Part shown: piece after piece, positions 49,382-58,048 of the stretch | Layout of the letters: each line of letters begins with the position of its first letter | Numbering within the stretch: position 1 is the first letter of the stretch | Origin: Halapricum desulfuricans | GTDB taxonomy: Archaea; Halobacteriota; Halobacteria; Halobacteriales; Haloarculaceae | Length of the DNA: 64,000 bases | Assembly: GCF_017094505.1 (NCBI RefSeq) | Contig: NZ_CP064787.1 | Location: 1,798,001 to 1,862,000, forward strand | Direction of reading: 5' to 3' | Made by a program: the position numbers and the translations under genes | Notes under the pieces: model-generated | Seen by the model: the letters and a program-made list of their open reading frames with translations, nothing else | Databases searched by the model: none | Told to the model about the DNA's origin: nothing

Positions 49382-51441
49382 TGTTCGGTCACCTCGAACG
49401 TCGTATGCAGAAACTGCCCCCGGCGCGTCTCGTCCGGCACGTAGGCGGCCGCACCGTCGCAGCGATGTGCCAGCTCACACAGCTGGAGTCGCGGCGACAG
49501 CGCGCGCGTCGTCCCGTCGCCCGTCTCGACCGGCAGCGAGAGCGCGTAGCTGAACCCGGCCCCGGTCCCGTAGTCGACGAACAGCTCGAGATCGACCGTC
49601 GCGCGCCCCTCGACCGGGACGCGTACCGGTTGCGCGATCCCGGGGCCGTCGAGCGTGGCCGCTCCGTCGCCCACCGCCAGTGCGAGCGCGAGCTCGTCCC
49701 CGTCCGCGGCGACCGCCGTTCGCTCGCGGCTATCGTCGCTCTCCAGCACGATCGACACGCTCTGGGCGTACGTCGGCAGGCCGGCGGCGATCGAGAGCGA
49801 GACTTCGTCCCCTTCGGCGAGGCGTATCGGCCGGAGTCGCGGCTCGACCGGCTCGCCCGCGATCGGCGGCCACGGGTTCCGGAAACTGTACCGATACAGG
49901 TTCCGATCCAGGAACGAGTCGACCACCTCGAAGGGGCGCTCCTCGAGCGCGTAGACCGCCGGCCCGTCGTAGCCGGGCTCGTTCAGGAGTGGCTGGAAGG
50001 GGTGGTTCAGCCACGGGCCGTACGGCTGGGGGAGAAAGACCAGCGCGTTCTCGAAGGACTGCTCCTCGAAGGGTTCGTAGGCGGCCTCGTAGTGGTCGGT
50101 GACCGCCCGGTTGCGATCGATGGGGTCGGCCGCGGTCGTGACGACCGCCGCTCCGCCGACCGCGGCGACGACCGCCGCGAGCGCTAGCGACGCCGCCAGC
50201 GCCTTGCGCGGATCGAGCCGCCGGTCGAGCGCCGTCCACGCGTACGAGCCGCCAGTCCGGAGCGCGAGCGCCGCGAACAGCGACAGCGGCACGAGCAGGT
50301 CGAAGTGGTAGTACGGCCCGAGGGAGGCGATCAGCCCGTCGCCCGGGTCGGCGATCTCACCGAGGATGTTCAGCGTCCCCCAGAAGTACGCCTCGCCGAC
50401 CGGGATCGAGACGACCAGCCCGGCGAGCGCAAGCCGTCTCGGCGTCCGGCGGCGGAGGGCAATTGCGAGCCCGACAGCGGCGGTGGCGACCCCGAGCAGG
50501 CCGGCCGGAGCCCAGTCTCTCGCGAACGTCTCCAGCGCGCGGGCGTTCGACCGCGCGGCGAGCTCCGGGGTGTACTCGATCTCGCGGCCGAGCAACTCGC
50601 GCGTGCCGAACCCGACCCCGTCTCGCGGGGCGAACGCGTGATAGGGAAACTCCAGTGCGGAGCCGGTGACGACGGCGTTGTACCCCAGCGCGGCGGCGAC
50701 CCCGACCAGCCCGACGGCCGCGACGGTCACCTGCCGGAGCCACACGTCGCGCTCGCGGGTGCGCAGCGTCCACAGCGCGTGGAGCACGAACGGGGCGGCG
50801 AACAGCACGGCGGTGTAGGGCCGGGCGAAAAACGCCAGCCCGATCGCGCCCCCTGCGGCCGCTGCGAGCCGGCGGCTCCCGGTCCGGTCGGCCCGGAGAT
50901 ACGAGAACGCGAAGAGCAGGTTCAGCAGCGTCGTCGGCGCGTACGGCAGAAAGGTTGCCGCGTTGACCAGAAACAGCGGCGAGGCGAGCACGACGACGCC
51001 GGCGAGCAGTCCGGTCGGGCGGTCGAACAATTCCGCACCGATCGCGGCGACGAGCGCGACGATTCCCGCGCCGACGAGCGCGAGCGTCGCTCGCGGCACC
51101 CCGAGCGCGAGCGCCGGCGCGTACAACGCCGGGACGACCGGCGAGTACTTCGAGTACATCCCCTCGGAACTCTCGACGAAGAACCACGGCCGGAACGCCT
51201 CGGGGACGGGCGGTCGGAGGAACAGCTGCCCGTCGAGCAACATCCGGGCCTGCTGGAGGTAGACGCCCTCGTCGTGGTTCAGCGAGTGGTAGGGGAACAC
51301 CCGCGTCGCGAGCACGAGAACGGTCGCACCGCCGATCGCCACGAGCAGTGCGACCGCTATTCGCCACCGCGTCTCGGGATCGCGCGTCTGCTCGCGGACA
51401 GTGGCGAGCAGACGGCGTGCGGTCGTCTCGACGCCCGCCAT
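49378..51441 (-). CDS. GT39-like membrane glycosyltransferase with C-terminal exported domain
   Basis: A 687-residue protein. The first 460 residues contain about eleven helices of the PMT/ArnT (GT39, GT-C) type, with the catalytic-loop acid motif LNHDEGVYLQQARMLLDG near residue 55. The C-terminal 220 residues are extracytoplasmic, beta-rich and acidic. It should use a polyprenyl-phosphate sugar. The ATG start at 51441 overlaps the stop of the ABC ATPase gene by 1 nt; a GTG 3 nt upstream is an alternative. It is also coupled to the following subunit-3 gene, so it lies inside the iron operon. Confidence 0.8.
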   Translation of the reverse strand: MAGVETTARRLLATVREQTRDPETRWRIAVALLVAIGGATVLVLATRVFPYHSLNHDEGVYLQQARMLLDGQLFLRPPVPEAFRPWFFVESSEGMYSKYSPVVPALYAPALALGVPRATLALVGAGIVALVAAIGAELFDRPTGLLAGVVVLASPLFLVNAATFLPYAPTTLLNLLFAFSYLRADRTGSRRLAAAAGGAIGLAFFARPYTAVLFAAPFVLHALWTLRTRERDVWLRQVTVAAVGLVGVAAALGYNAVVTGSALEFPYHAFAPRDGVGFGTRELLGREIEYTPELAARSNARALETFARDWAPAGLLGVATAAVGLAIALRRRTPRRLALAGLVVSIPVGEAYFWGTLNILGEIADPGDGLIASLGPYYHFDLLVPLSLFAALALRTGGSYAWTALDRRLDPRKALAASLALAAVVAAVGGAAVVTTAADPIDRNRAVTDHYEAAYEPFEEQSFENALVFLPQPYGPWLNHPFQPLLNEPGYDGPAVYALEERPFEVVDSFLDRNLYRYSFRNPWPPIAGEPVEPRLRPIRLAEGDEVSLSIAAGLPTYAQSVSIVLESDDSRERTAVAADGDELALALAVGDGAATLDGPGIAQPVRVPVEGRATVDLELFVDYGTGAGFSYALSLPVETGDGTTRALSPRLQLCELAHRCDGAAAYVPDETRRGQFLHTTFEVTEQ

Positions 51442-52559
51442 CACTCCGCGGGATACCAGGCCAGCGAGTGATCGGCTTCGAGTTCGATACAGACGCGAGT
51501 CCCGTGGTCGAATTCCGTCGCGTGGTTGTGCTGACAGTGAACCACGTCGCCGGAATCGAGTTCGACCCGGTAGACGAACGACGGGCCGGTGTACTGGCGG
51601 TGGACGACCTCGCCGTGGGTACTGGGCCCGGGGCAGGGTATCGCCCGGAGGTCGTCCGGACGGACCAGGACCTCGATTTCGGCACCGCGATACTCCTCAA
51701 TCGAGCCGTCGAGCCGGTCGTCGTCAAGCAGCCCAAGCGACGTGTCGACGCCGCCCTCGACGACGGTCCCGGTGAGGAAGCTCGCCTGTCCGAGGAAACT
51801 TGCGACGAACCGCGACTCGGGGTGGCCGAACACCTCCTCCGGGCGGCCGACCTGTTCGAGGCGGCCGTCGTTCATGATCGCCACCCGGTCGGAGATCGAC
51901 AGCGCCTCCTCCTGGTCGTGGGTGACCGATACCGCCGTCACGCCGGCGGCCTTGAGGATCCGGCGGACCTCCTCGCGCATCTCCTCGCGAAGCCGCACGT
52001 CCAGATTCGAGAACGGCTCGTCCAGCAGGAGCACGTCCGGCTCCGGGGCGAGCGAGCGGGCGAGCGCGACCCGCTGGCGCTCCCCGCCCGAGAGGCTCTC
52101 GGGGCTGCGGTCAGCGTACCCCTCGAGATCGACGAGTTCGAGCAGCTCCGCGACGCGCTCGCCGTCGTCCGCCTCGAGCCCGAAGGCGACGTTCTCGCCG
52201 ACGGTCAGATGCGGGAACAGGGCGTACTCCTGAAAGACCAGGCCCACGTCGCGCTGTTCGGGCGGCGTCGCGTCTCGCGCTCCGGCGACGCGCTCGCCGC
52301 CGATCGTGACCGTCCCCTCGGACGGCGTCTCGAGCCCGGCGATCATCCGCAGCGTCGTCGTCTTGCCACAGCCGCTGGGGCCGAGCAGCGTCACCAGTTC
52401 GCCCTCGCGGACGTCGAGCGAGACGTTCTCGACGGCGCGCTCGCCGCCGAATCGCTTGGTGACGTCGGCCAGCTCGAGGACCGGCTCGCCGAACGACTCG
52501 CGCTCTGGCGTCGTTTCGACCGTCTGTTCGACCGTCGCTATGGTATCATTCCTTGACAT
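51441..52559 (-). CDS. fbpC: Iron ABC transporter ATPase (FbpC-like)
   Basis: A 372-residue ATPase: Walker A LLGPSGCGKTTTL, Q-loop VFQEYALFPH, signature LSGGERQRVALARSL, Walker B VLLLDEPFSNLD and switch SVTHDQEEALSI. The last 110 residues form a TOBE-like region (EIEVLVRPDDLRAIPCP, then VVHRQYTGPSFVYRVELDSG). The layout is that of the FbpC/CysA class. The first 14 nt overlap the permease gene. It energises uptake of ferric iron with the next two genes. Confidence 0.87.
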   Translation of the reverse strand: MSRNDTIATVEQTVETTPERESFGEPVLELADVTKRFGGERAVENVSLDVREGELVTLLGPSGCGKTTTLRMIAGLETPSEGTVTIGGERVAGARDATPPEQRDVGLVFQEYALFPHLTVGENVAFGLEADDGERVAELLELVDLEGYADRSPESLSGGERQRVALARSLAPEPDVLLLDEPFSNLDVRLREEMREEVRRILKAAGVTAVSVTHDQEEALSISDRVAIMNDGRLEQVGRPEEVFGHPESRFVASFLGQASFLTGTVVEGGVDTSLGLLDDDRLDGSIEEYRGAEIEVLVRPDDLRAIPCPGPSTHGEVVHRQYTGPSFVYRVELDSGDVVHCQHNHATEFDHGTRVCIELEADHSLAWYPAE

Positions 52560-54180
52560 CGTATCGCTCCCGTCCGAGTATCACGAGCATCGACAGTGCC
52601 GAGATGCCGATCAACACCAGCGCCGGTACGGCCGCCTGACCGTACGCCGCGGCCTCCTGTACCTGCCAGATGTAGGTGACCAGCGTCTCGAAGCCGAACG
52701 GCCGCAACAGAAGCGTCGCGGCCAGTTCCTTCATGCTGGTGAGAAAGACCAGCGCGGCCCCGGCGACGATGCCGGGCATCACCAGCGGCAGGACGACCGT
52801 CCGGAAGGCCACCAGCGGCGGTTTGCCGAGCGTCCGGGCGGCCTCGAGCAGTTGCGGATCGACCTGCAGGATCGAGGACCGGGTCGTCCCGACCGCCTGG
52901 GGGAGAAACCGGACGACGTACGCGAACACCAGCACCGCCAGCGAGCCGTAGAGAAACGGCGTGGCGTTCAGCGCTACCGACAGCAGGCCGAACCCGACGA
53001 CGACGCCCGGGACGGCGTAGCCGACGTAGCTCGCCCGCTCGGGCAGCGACGAGAGCCGTCCGTCGCCGCGGGCCGAGAGATACGCGAGCGGCAGCGCCGC
53101 GAGCACGGACGCCCCCGCCGCCAGCGCGGAGGCGGTCACCGAGTTCCAGGCGAACTCCCACTGGAAGTCGACGGCCGCACCGGCCAGCTCGGGCGTCGAA
53201 CGGCCCAGCCACGCGAACAGGATCGCCGGCGGCAGCGCCAGCGCCAGCGCTGCGACGGCGAGCGGGAACAGCGTCGCCACCCAGCGCCACCGACCCAGCC
53301 GAACGACGCCGGGGCGATCCGTCCCGCGGTTGACGTACGCGGAGGTCTCGCCGCCGCGCTCGATCCGCGATTCCGCGAGCAGGATGACGACCGTCAGCGC
53401 GACCAGCAGGATCGAGAAGATCGACGCGAAATCGACCTGCCGGGCGGTCGTGCGCACGTAGATGATCCGGGTGAACACGTCGAACTGCATGATCGCCGGC
53501 GTCCCGAAGTCCGACAGCGTGTACAGCGCGACCAGCAACGCACCCGCCGCGATTCCGGGCTTCAACTGCGGGAGGGTGACCCGCCTGAACGCCTCCAGAC
53601 GAGTGTGATTGAGCGTCCGGGCGGCCTCGACGGTCCGGCCGTCGATCGACAGCAGCGACGCCCGCGTCGTGAGAAAGACGTACGGATAGGTGAACAGCGT
53701 CAGCACGATCACCGAGCCGACGAGCCCGTAGATCGAGGGGATCTGCTCGACCCCGAGCGGTGCGAGTGCGTCGGCGAGCTCGCCTCGCGGCCCGAACGCC
53801 GAGACGAACGCGAACGCGCCGATGTAGCTGGGGACCACGAGCGGCAGCGCGGCGAGCACGGTAAACAGCCGCCGGAAGGGTAGATCCGTCTGTGCGGTCA
53901 ACACCGCGAGCGGGACGCCGATCAGGACCGACAGCGCCGTCACCGCGACCACGAGCACGACCGTGTTGAGGAAGATGTCGAGGGTCGTCTGGCGGAACAG
54001 GATGTCGAAGAAGCGATCGAGTGGGACCGATCGAGCGCTGTTGAGCACCCACAGAAGCGGCGTCAGCACTGCGACCGCGACCGACCCCGCAAGCAGCGCC
54101 AGCACGAGCGTCTGGACGTCGCCTCTGGAGCGGCGCTTGAGACGGCGGGACGCGGCGTCGATCCGGTCGCTGACTGACAT
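52546..54180 (-). CDS. fbpB: Iron ABC transporter permease, two-domain (FbpB-like)
   Basis: A 544-residue permease with about twelve helices in two homologous halves, each with a binding-protein-dependent transport motif. The first is EAARTLNHTRLEAFRRVTLP and the second EAARTLGKPPLVAFRTVVLP, the loops that dock the ATPase. This duplicated arrangement is typical of the FbpB and ThiP families. It lies 8 bp after the substrate-binding gene and overlaps the ATPase gene. Confidence 0.9.
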   Translation of the reverse strand: MSVSDRIDAASRRLKRRSRGDVQTLVLALLAGSVAVAVLTPLLWVLNSARSVPLDRFFDILFRQTTLDIFLNTVVLVVAVTALSVLIGVPLAVLTAQTDLPFRRLFTVLAALPLVVPSYIGAFAFVSAFGPRGELADALAPLGVEQIPSIYGLVGSVIVLTLFTYPYVFLTTRASLLSIDGRTVEAARTLNHTRLEAFRRVTLPQLKPGIAAGALLVALYTLSDFGTPAIMQFDVFTRIIYVRTTARQVDFASIFSILLVALTVVILLAESRIERGGETSAYVNRGTDRPGVVRLGRWRWVATLFPLAVAALALALPPAILFAWLGRSTPELAGAAVDFQWEFAWNSVTASALAAGASVLAALPLAYLSARGDGRLSSLPERASYVGYAVPGVVVGFGLLSVALNATPFLYGSLAVLVFAYVVRFLPQAVGTTRSSILQVDPQLLEAARTLGKPPLVAFRTVVLPLVMPGIVAGAALVFLTSMKELAATLLLRPFGFETLVTYIWQVQEAAAYGQAAVPALVLIGISALSMLVILGRERYDVKE

Positions 54181-54188
54181 CGTCGCCG

Positions 54189-55412
54189 CTACAGCACTCC
54201 CGCCTCGGTCAGCAGGTCCGTCGTCGGACCGGTGTTCGCCAGTTCGGTCAGGTCGATATCCGGCGTCTCCAGTTCGTCGATCGTCGGCAGGTCACCGACC
54301 GGCTGGACGCCGGGCAGCATCGGGTAGGCGTAAGTCCGGGTGGCGAAGAACTCCTGGGCTTCAGCCGAGAGGAGGTGGCGGACGAACACGTCCGCGAGGC
54401 CGGCGTTCTCGTCGCGATCGAGCAGCGCGGCCCCGGAGACGTTGACCAGCGACCCGGCGTCGCCGCGGGTGAAATGCAGGTCCAGCGGTCGATCCGGCGA
54501 GCCGTTGAGCACGCGCAGCGCGTAGTAGTGGTTGGCGAACCCGGCCGCCAGTTCGCCGGTCGAGACCGCATCGGAGATCAGGAACTCGTTGTCGTAGGAC
54601 TGGATCCCGGCCGCCTGCATGTCCTCGAGCCACTGCAGGGTCGCGTCCTCACCCTCCTGGAGGCGCATCGCGGTGATGAAGTCCTGGAACGCCCCGTAGG
54701 TCGGTGCCCAGCCAGTCGCGCTCTGGAGCGGATCGGCGTCGGGGAACTCCATCACGCTGTCGGGGAGATCGCTCTCGTCCAGTTGCTCGGTGTTGTACGG
54801 GACTGCCCGGGCACGGCCGGCGATACCCACCCAGTTGCGGTCCGGCTGCACGAACGCCTCGGGGACGGGCTCGACCGTCTCTTCGGTCAACGGGCGGGTC
54901 GCATTCTCCTCGACGACGGTCCCGAGCGACCCCGCGCCGATCGAGATGAACAGGTCCGCCTGCAGCTGGCCGGCCTGTGCCTCGTCTGCGATCTGGAGGG
55001 CGAGCTCGCTCGACGGTTTGGACTGAGACCTATACGAGAACTCGGGATAGACCTCCTCGAGTACGTCGAACAACTGGAGGTAGAGCCCGCCTTCACCGCC
55101 GCCGAGATAGATCGAGAGTTCGCCCGAGAGGTTCGGGAGGTCCTCCATCGAGCGCCCGCCCGGAGCCGGCCGTCCCTCGAGGATGGCCCCCGATCCCTGG
55201 AACTCCGAGAGCGCCATCGCTTCCATCGCCGCGTCGGCCGCGTCGTAGTCCGGCGCTCCGTAGTCACCGCTGTCGCCACCGAACAGCCCGGTACAGCCGG
55301 CGAGCGCGCCCGCCGCCGCGACGCCGCTCGTCGCCAGAAAGCCCCGTCGTGACGAGCGAGTCCCCGGACGCTCCGATCGATCGCCGCACGTGCTGTCGTC
55401 GTTTGTCATCAT
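54189..55412 (-). CDS. fbpA: Iron ABC transporter substrate-binding lipoprotein (FbpA-like)
   Basis: A 407-residue protein starting MMTNDDSTCGDRSERPGTRS. A twin-arginine signal (SRRGFLATSGVAAAGALAGC) ends in a lipobox, so it is anchored outside the cell. The rest is a type II periplasmic-binding fold (LSGELSIYLGGGEGGLYLQL, FISIGAGSLGTVVEE, YALRVLNGSPDRPLDLHFT) like ferric-ion binders of the Fbp/Fut class. A promoter with a DtxR-type operator stands right before it, so iron is the probable substrate; thiamine carriers are the nearest alternative family. Confidence 0.85.
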   Translation of the reverse strand: MMTNDDSTCGDRSERPGTRSSRRGFLATSGVAAAGALAGCTGLFGGDSGDYGAPDYDAADAAMEAMALSEFQGSGAILEGRPAPGGRSMEDLPNLSGELSIYLGGGEGGLYLQLFDVLEEVYPEFSYRSQSKPSSELALQIADEAQAGQLQADLFISIGAGSLGTVVEENATRPLTEETVEPVPEAFVQPDRNWVGIAGRARAVPYNTEQLDESDLPDSVMEFPDADPLQSATGWAPTYGAFQDFITAMRLQEGEDATLQWLEDMQAAGIQSYDNEFLISDAVSTGELAAGFANHYYALRVLNGSPDRPLDLHFTRGDAGSLVNVSGAALLDRDENAGLADVFVRHLLSAEAQEFFATRTYAYPMLPGVQPVGDLPTIDELETPDIDLTELANTGPTTDLLTEAGVL

Positions 55413-55415
55413 TGG

Positions 55416-55440
55416 TTTAGGCTGGCCTAAAGGATATAAG
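55416..55440 (-). promoter_or_regulatory. fbp promoter: TATA box and DtxR-type operator
   Basis: On the coding strand CTTATATCC (55440-55432) is the TATA box and TTTAGGCCAGCCTAAA (55431-55416) a palindrome fitting the DtxR/SirR/Idr consensus at every position. The operator lies between the TATA box and the start codon, where a bound repressor would block transcription initiation. Confidence 0.82.
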
Positions 55441-55454
55441 TCTGGCGGTTCGTC

Positions 55455-56618
55455 TCAGTCGTCCGCGAGCGACCGGGGCGATCGCGTGGCCTCTAGGCCG
55501 TCGGATTCGATCGTCTCGAGACAGTCGAGCCAGTCGTGCATGTACTCGCCGACGTACCGGAGGAACTCGCCGTTCTCGTAGTCGGCCGTCTCGGCGGCCA
55601 GCAACTCCTCGGCCATGCGCTCGAAGGCGTCGGCGAAGCTCTCGGCCTCGGCAACGCGGTCAGTCAGTTCCCAGACGTGTTCGTTCAGTTCGAGGCCGGC
55701 GACCTCGTTGGCCAGGTCCCCGAACGTCGAGCGCGGGGCCTTGTTGTGTTCACACAGCGGCGCGCCGTTATAGATCTGCTTGCCCAGCAGGTCCGCCGCG
55801 CGCTTCAAAAAGACGCCGCTCCAGATGTCGTCGAACCGGCCGACGTCCCAGGGATTGTCGTCCATCGGGAGCTGGTAGAACGCCGGGACGACCTCGCGTC
55901 TGAACGCCAGATTCATCGAGCAGACCGTCAGGTACTGACCCGGCGCGGCCACGAAGTCCTCGCCGTAGTCGTCCGCGTCGAGGCGAGTCTGGGCCTGGCC
56001 GTCCAGGTCGCCGTCCATCAGGATCCGGACCGCGTCCAGGTCGGGAACGTTCGTCCACAGCCCCTGGGAGGCGACGACCTCCGAGACTGTCGTCGTCTCC
56101 GTTCGGACGGTCTCGTCCATCGCGCTGTAGGGATACCCGCGCGGGTACAGGTCTGTCTCGGTCTGATAGAGGACGTTCACCCACCGCTCGTCTGACTCGA
56201 CGGCCTCGATCGCGCCCCGGTACTGGAGGTTGTCCATGTGCGTCCCGAAGAAATCGCTGTCCTCGTGGGGCAGGGTGTCGTCGTCGATGAACACGCCGTA
56301 CTCGAACTCGCCCGCCCAGAGGTACAACAGACCGAAACTCGTCTGGGCGTGACTCGCCTCTGGAATCAGGTGGTCGTACTCCTCGATCCCCTGCTCGGCG
56401 AACCACCGTTCGCGGGCGCTCCCGTCGAAGACCTCCCCTGTGACGTCCAGTTCATCCAGCATCGCCTCCATCGCGTCGGTGTCACAGAAGTCCTCCGTGA
56501 CCAGCACGAAGTGCAGTCGATCCGTGTCGAACCCGTGACGGCGGGCGTTGGCCACGTACTCACGGACGCACTCGTACTCCCGGATCGTCGGCACGATCAC
56601 GCAGATGTCATCTGTCAT
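55455..56618 (-). CDS. GT75-like reversibly glycosylated polypeptide (glucan-protein synthase type)
   Basis: A 387-residue protein resembling plant RGP/UDP-arabinopyranose mutases and the archaeal proteins called alpha-1,4-glucan-protein synthases. It starts with an N-terminal GT-A-like sheet (ICVIVPTIREYECVREYVAN). The nucleotide-sugar motif is YGVFIDDDTLPHEDSDFFGT near residue 112, with MDETVRTETTT, MNLAFRREVVPAFYQL and RFDDIWSGVFLKRAADLLG after it. It has no signal or membrane segment. Family members self-glycosylate or isomerise sugar nucleotides. It is preceded by a DtxR-type operator and lies 42 bp downstream of the fbpA promoter, so it is in the iron-controlled island. Confidence 0.75.
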   Translation of the reverse strand: MTDDICVIVPTIREYECVREYVANARRHGFDTDRLHFVLVTEDFCDTDAMEAMLDELDVTGEVFDGSARERWFAEQGIEEYDHLIPEASHAQTSFGLLYLWAGEFEYGVFIDDDTLPHEDSDFFGTHMDNLQYRGAIEAVESDERWVNVLYQTETDLYPRGYPYSAMDETVRTETTTVSEVVASQGLWTNVPDLDAVRILMDGDLDGQAQTRLDADDYGEDFVAAPGQYLTVCSMNLAFRREVVPAFYQLPMDDNPWDVGRFDDIWSGVFLKRAADLLGKQIYNGAPLCEHNKAPRSTFGDLANEVAGLELNEHVWELTDRVAEAESFADAFERMAEELLAAETADYENGEFLRYVGEYMHDWLDCLETIESDGLEATRSPRSLADD

Positions 56619-56634
56619 CGGTTACTCCCCATTG

Positions 56635-56650
56635 TTTAGGGCAGCCTAAA
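56635..56650. promoter_or_regulatory. DtxR-type operator before the GT75 gene
   Basis: TTTAGGGCAGCCTAAA is a near-perfect palindrome, 24 nt before the start codon on average and overlapping the TATA position (CTTTAGG). It matches TTAGG-N4-CCTAA fully. Confidence 0.78.
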
Positions 56651-56691
56651 GAGTGTGTCGTTGTCGGTCGCCTCGGACAGCGGACGGACGA

Positions 56692-57102
56692 TCAGTAGCG
56701 AGCCGCTACGAACGCGAAAAACGCACCGTTGAGCGAGAGAAACGCGACGACCAACAGTCCGAGTGCCTCGTCAGCGGCCGGGTCGGCGGCCAGAATCGCG
56801 AGCGCGACGACACCGAGCGCGACCAGCCCACCGAAGAGGGCGGCGTCGGCGTATCCGTTCCAGGCGTCTTCGAGGACGGCTTCGACGCGCGCCAGCCACC
56901 ATCGATCGTCGGGCTGCGGGATCGTCGCCGCGCCCTCGACGCCGACTGCGACGAGCACTGCCGCGATCCCGCCCCCGAGGAGGGCAAACGCGAGCCAGGG
57001 GGGCGCGACGCCGGTTCGACACAGCACGAACAGCGCAACGAAGGCGACAGCACCGCTCCCACTGAGGAGGCCGACGAGCGCGTGTCGCACGCCTTCGCGC
57101 AT
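56692..57102 (-). CDS. Small four-helix membrane protein
   Basis: A 136-residue membrane protein with helices HALVGLLSGSGAVAFVALFV, WLAFALLGGGIAAVLVAVGV, ALFGGLVALGVVALAILAA and LGLLVVAFLSLNGAFFAFVA, and a soluble loop (IPQPDDRWWLARVEAVLED) between the second and third. Function unknown. It begins 6 bp after the coiled-coil gene, so the pair forms an operon, and it ends 41 bp before the GT75 operator. Confidence 0.7.
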   Translation of the reverse strand: MREGVRHALVGLLSGSGAVAFVALFVLCRTGVAPPWLAFALLGGGIAAVLVAVGVEGAATIPQPDDRWWLARVEAVLEDAWNGYADAALFGGLVALGVVALAILAADPAADEALGLLVVAFLSLNGAFFAFVAARY

Positions 57103-57108
57103 GCTCGG

Positions 57109-57639
57109 CTATCGGTCGTCGTCGCCGTTCTCGACCTGCTCTCTGATCGACTCGAGCTCGGACTCGACGTCGACCGACGGCCCGGTCTCGACCGGTTCGT
57201 CCGTCTTGCCGAGCTGGTCTTCCAGTTCGGACTGGAGCCGCCGGGCGTCTTCGAGCAGGTCGCGCGCCTCGCTGTCCGGCGGCTGGCTGTCGAGCGCCGA
57301 CTGGACGTCTTCGAGCGCGTTCTCGAGACGCGACAGCGCCTTCGAGCCGGCGCGCTCGGCGCGCTGTGACACCGAGTCGCCGCCGTCCTGTGTGTCGACC
57401 CCGTCGGCCAGCCGGATCGTTCGCTGGAAGAGCCGCAGCGCACGGACGTTCGTCTCGAGAAGCAGTATCGCGCCCGGAATCGCGACTTCGCTGGTGAACT
57501 GTCTGAGTTCGTCGGCCCGAGGCGGTCGCGGGGCCGCGAGCGGGCGTCGCTCGCGTTCGAGCTGGTCGCGCAGCTGCGCGACCGCCCGGGTCAGTTCCGC
57601 GAGTTGTCGCTCGACGTCAGGAGGGGCGTCGTCGGCCAT
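57109..57639 (-). CDS. Coiled-coil protein, unknown
   Basis: A 176-residue acidic protein starting MADDAPPDVERQLAELTRAV. Helix-rich throughout: an N-terminal coiled coil (VERQLAELTRAVAQLRDQLE), a middle hydrophobic segment (EVAIPGAILLLETNVRALRL), and a second coiled coil (ALSRLENALEDVQSALDSQ, ARDLLEDARRLQSELEDQLG). No family with known function is recognised. It shares an operon with the four-helix membrane protein and probably associates with the membrane through it. Confidence 0.68.
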   Translation of the reverse strand: MADDAPPDVERQLAELTRAVAQLRDQLERERRPLAAPRPPRADELRQFTSEVAIPGAILLLETNVRALRLFQRTIRLADGVDTQDGGDSVSQRAERAGSKALSRLENALEDVQSALDSQPPDSEARDLLEDARRLQSELEDQLGKTDEPVETGPSVDVESELESIREQVENGDDDR

Positions 57640-57710
57640 ATCGTCCGTTCGTTCCCCACCACCCTAAATCCGACGCGGCCTGTCCCCGCGGCGCGGGGAA
57701 CATCCGAACG

Positions 57711-57734
57711 CTTTTATCTTTAGGCGTACCTAAT
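57711..57734 (+). promoter_or_regulatory. Promoter with DtxR-type operator for a 49-residue ORF
   Basis: CTTTTATC (57711-57718) is a TATA box, followed at once by TTTAGGCGTACCTAAT (57719-57734), which fits TTAGG-N4-CCTAA. The start codon follows at 57743, 28 nt after the TATA centre. Confidence 0.78.
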
Positions 57735-57742
57735 CCACGGCG

Positions 57743-57892
57743 ATGGCAGATACCCGCACGCCCGACGACGCGGTCGAGAACTGGCCGTCGGTGTCGGCAC
57801 ACTTCCCGACCGATGACAAGACCGTCTTCACCGAGGACGGCAACCCCGACGCCTGGATCGCGACGGACACGGCTCTCGAACCGCCGCGATAG
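57743..57892 (+). CDS. Small (49-residue) protein under an iron-type promoter
   Basis: The ORF reads MADTRTPDDAVENWPSVSAH, FPTDDKTVFTEDGNPDAWIA, then TDTALEPPR. It is acidic, cytosolic and cysteine-free. The promoter and operator directly before it are better than most in the window, so this short frame is very probably a gene. The NPDAWIATDTA ending recalls a group of small haloarchaeal proteins whose function is unknown. It would be expressed when iron is scarce if the operator binds an iron-dependent repressor. Confidence 0.65.
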   Translation: MADTRTPDDAVENWPSVSAHFPTDDKTVFTEDGNPDAWIATDTALEPPR

Positions 57893-58000
57893 TGGTGACG
57901 GCCGGGGCTTTCTGGCTGTTCGAGACTCCGACAATCTATCATCGTCGTGTACACAACTCCGAGGCCCCCGGAGCCCGACAGCCGATAGTATAAGCAAACA

Positions 58001-58017
58001 CCCCCGTATTCAGGGGG
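58001..58017. other. Hairpin just upstream of the cox3 promoter
   Basis: CCCCC, a 7-nt loop and GGGGG, followed by ATTTTTAATATC. The T-run plus hairpin looks like a terminator for the 49-residue gene, but the same T-rich stretch (58018-58029) is the TATA box of the oxidase gene. It probably does both. No other feature is seen in 57893-58048. Confidence 0.45.
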
Positions 58018-58048
58018 ATTTTTAATATCTGGCACGCTACGGGTGGGT

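Noticed and set aside
52306-53883. A 525-codon plus-strand open frame
   Set aside because: It is antisense to the iron permease; the sequence is Arg/Gln/Asp repeats with no fold or motif.
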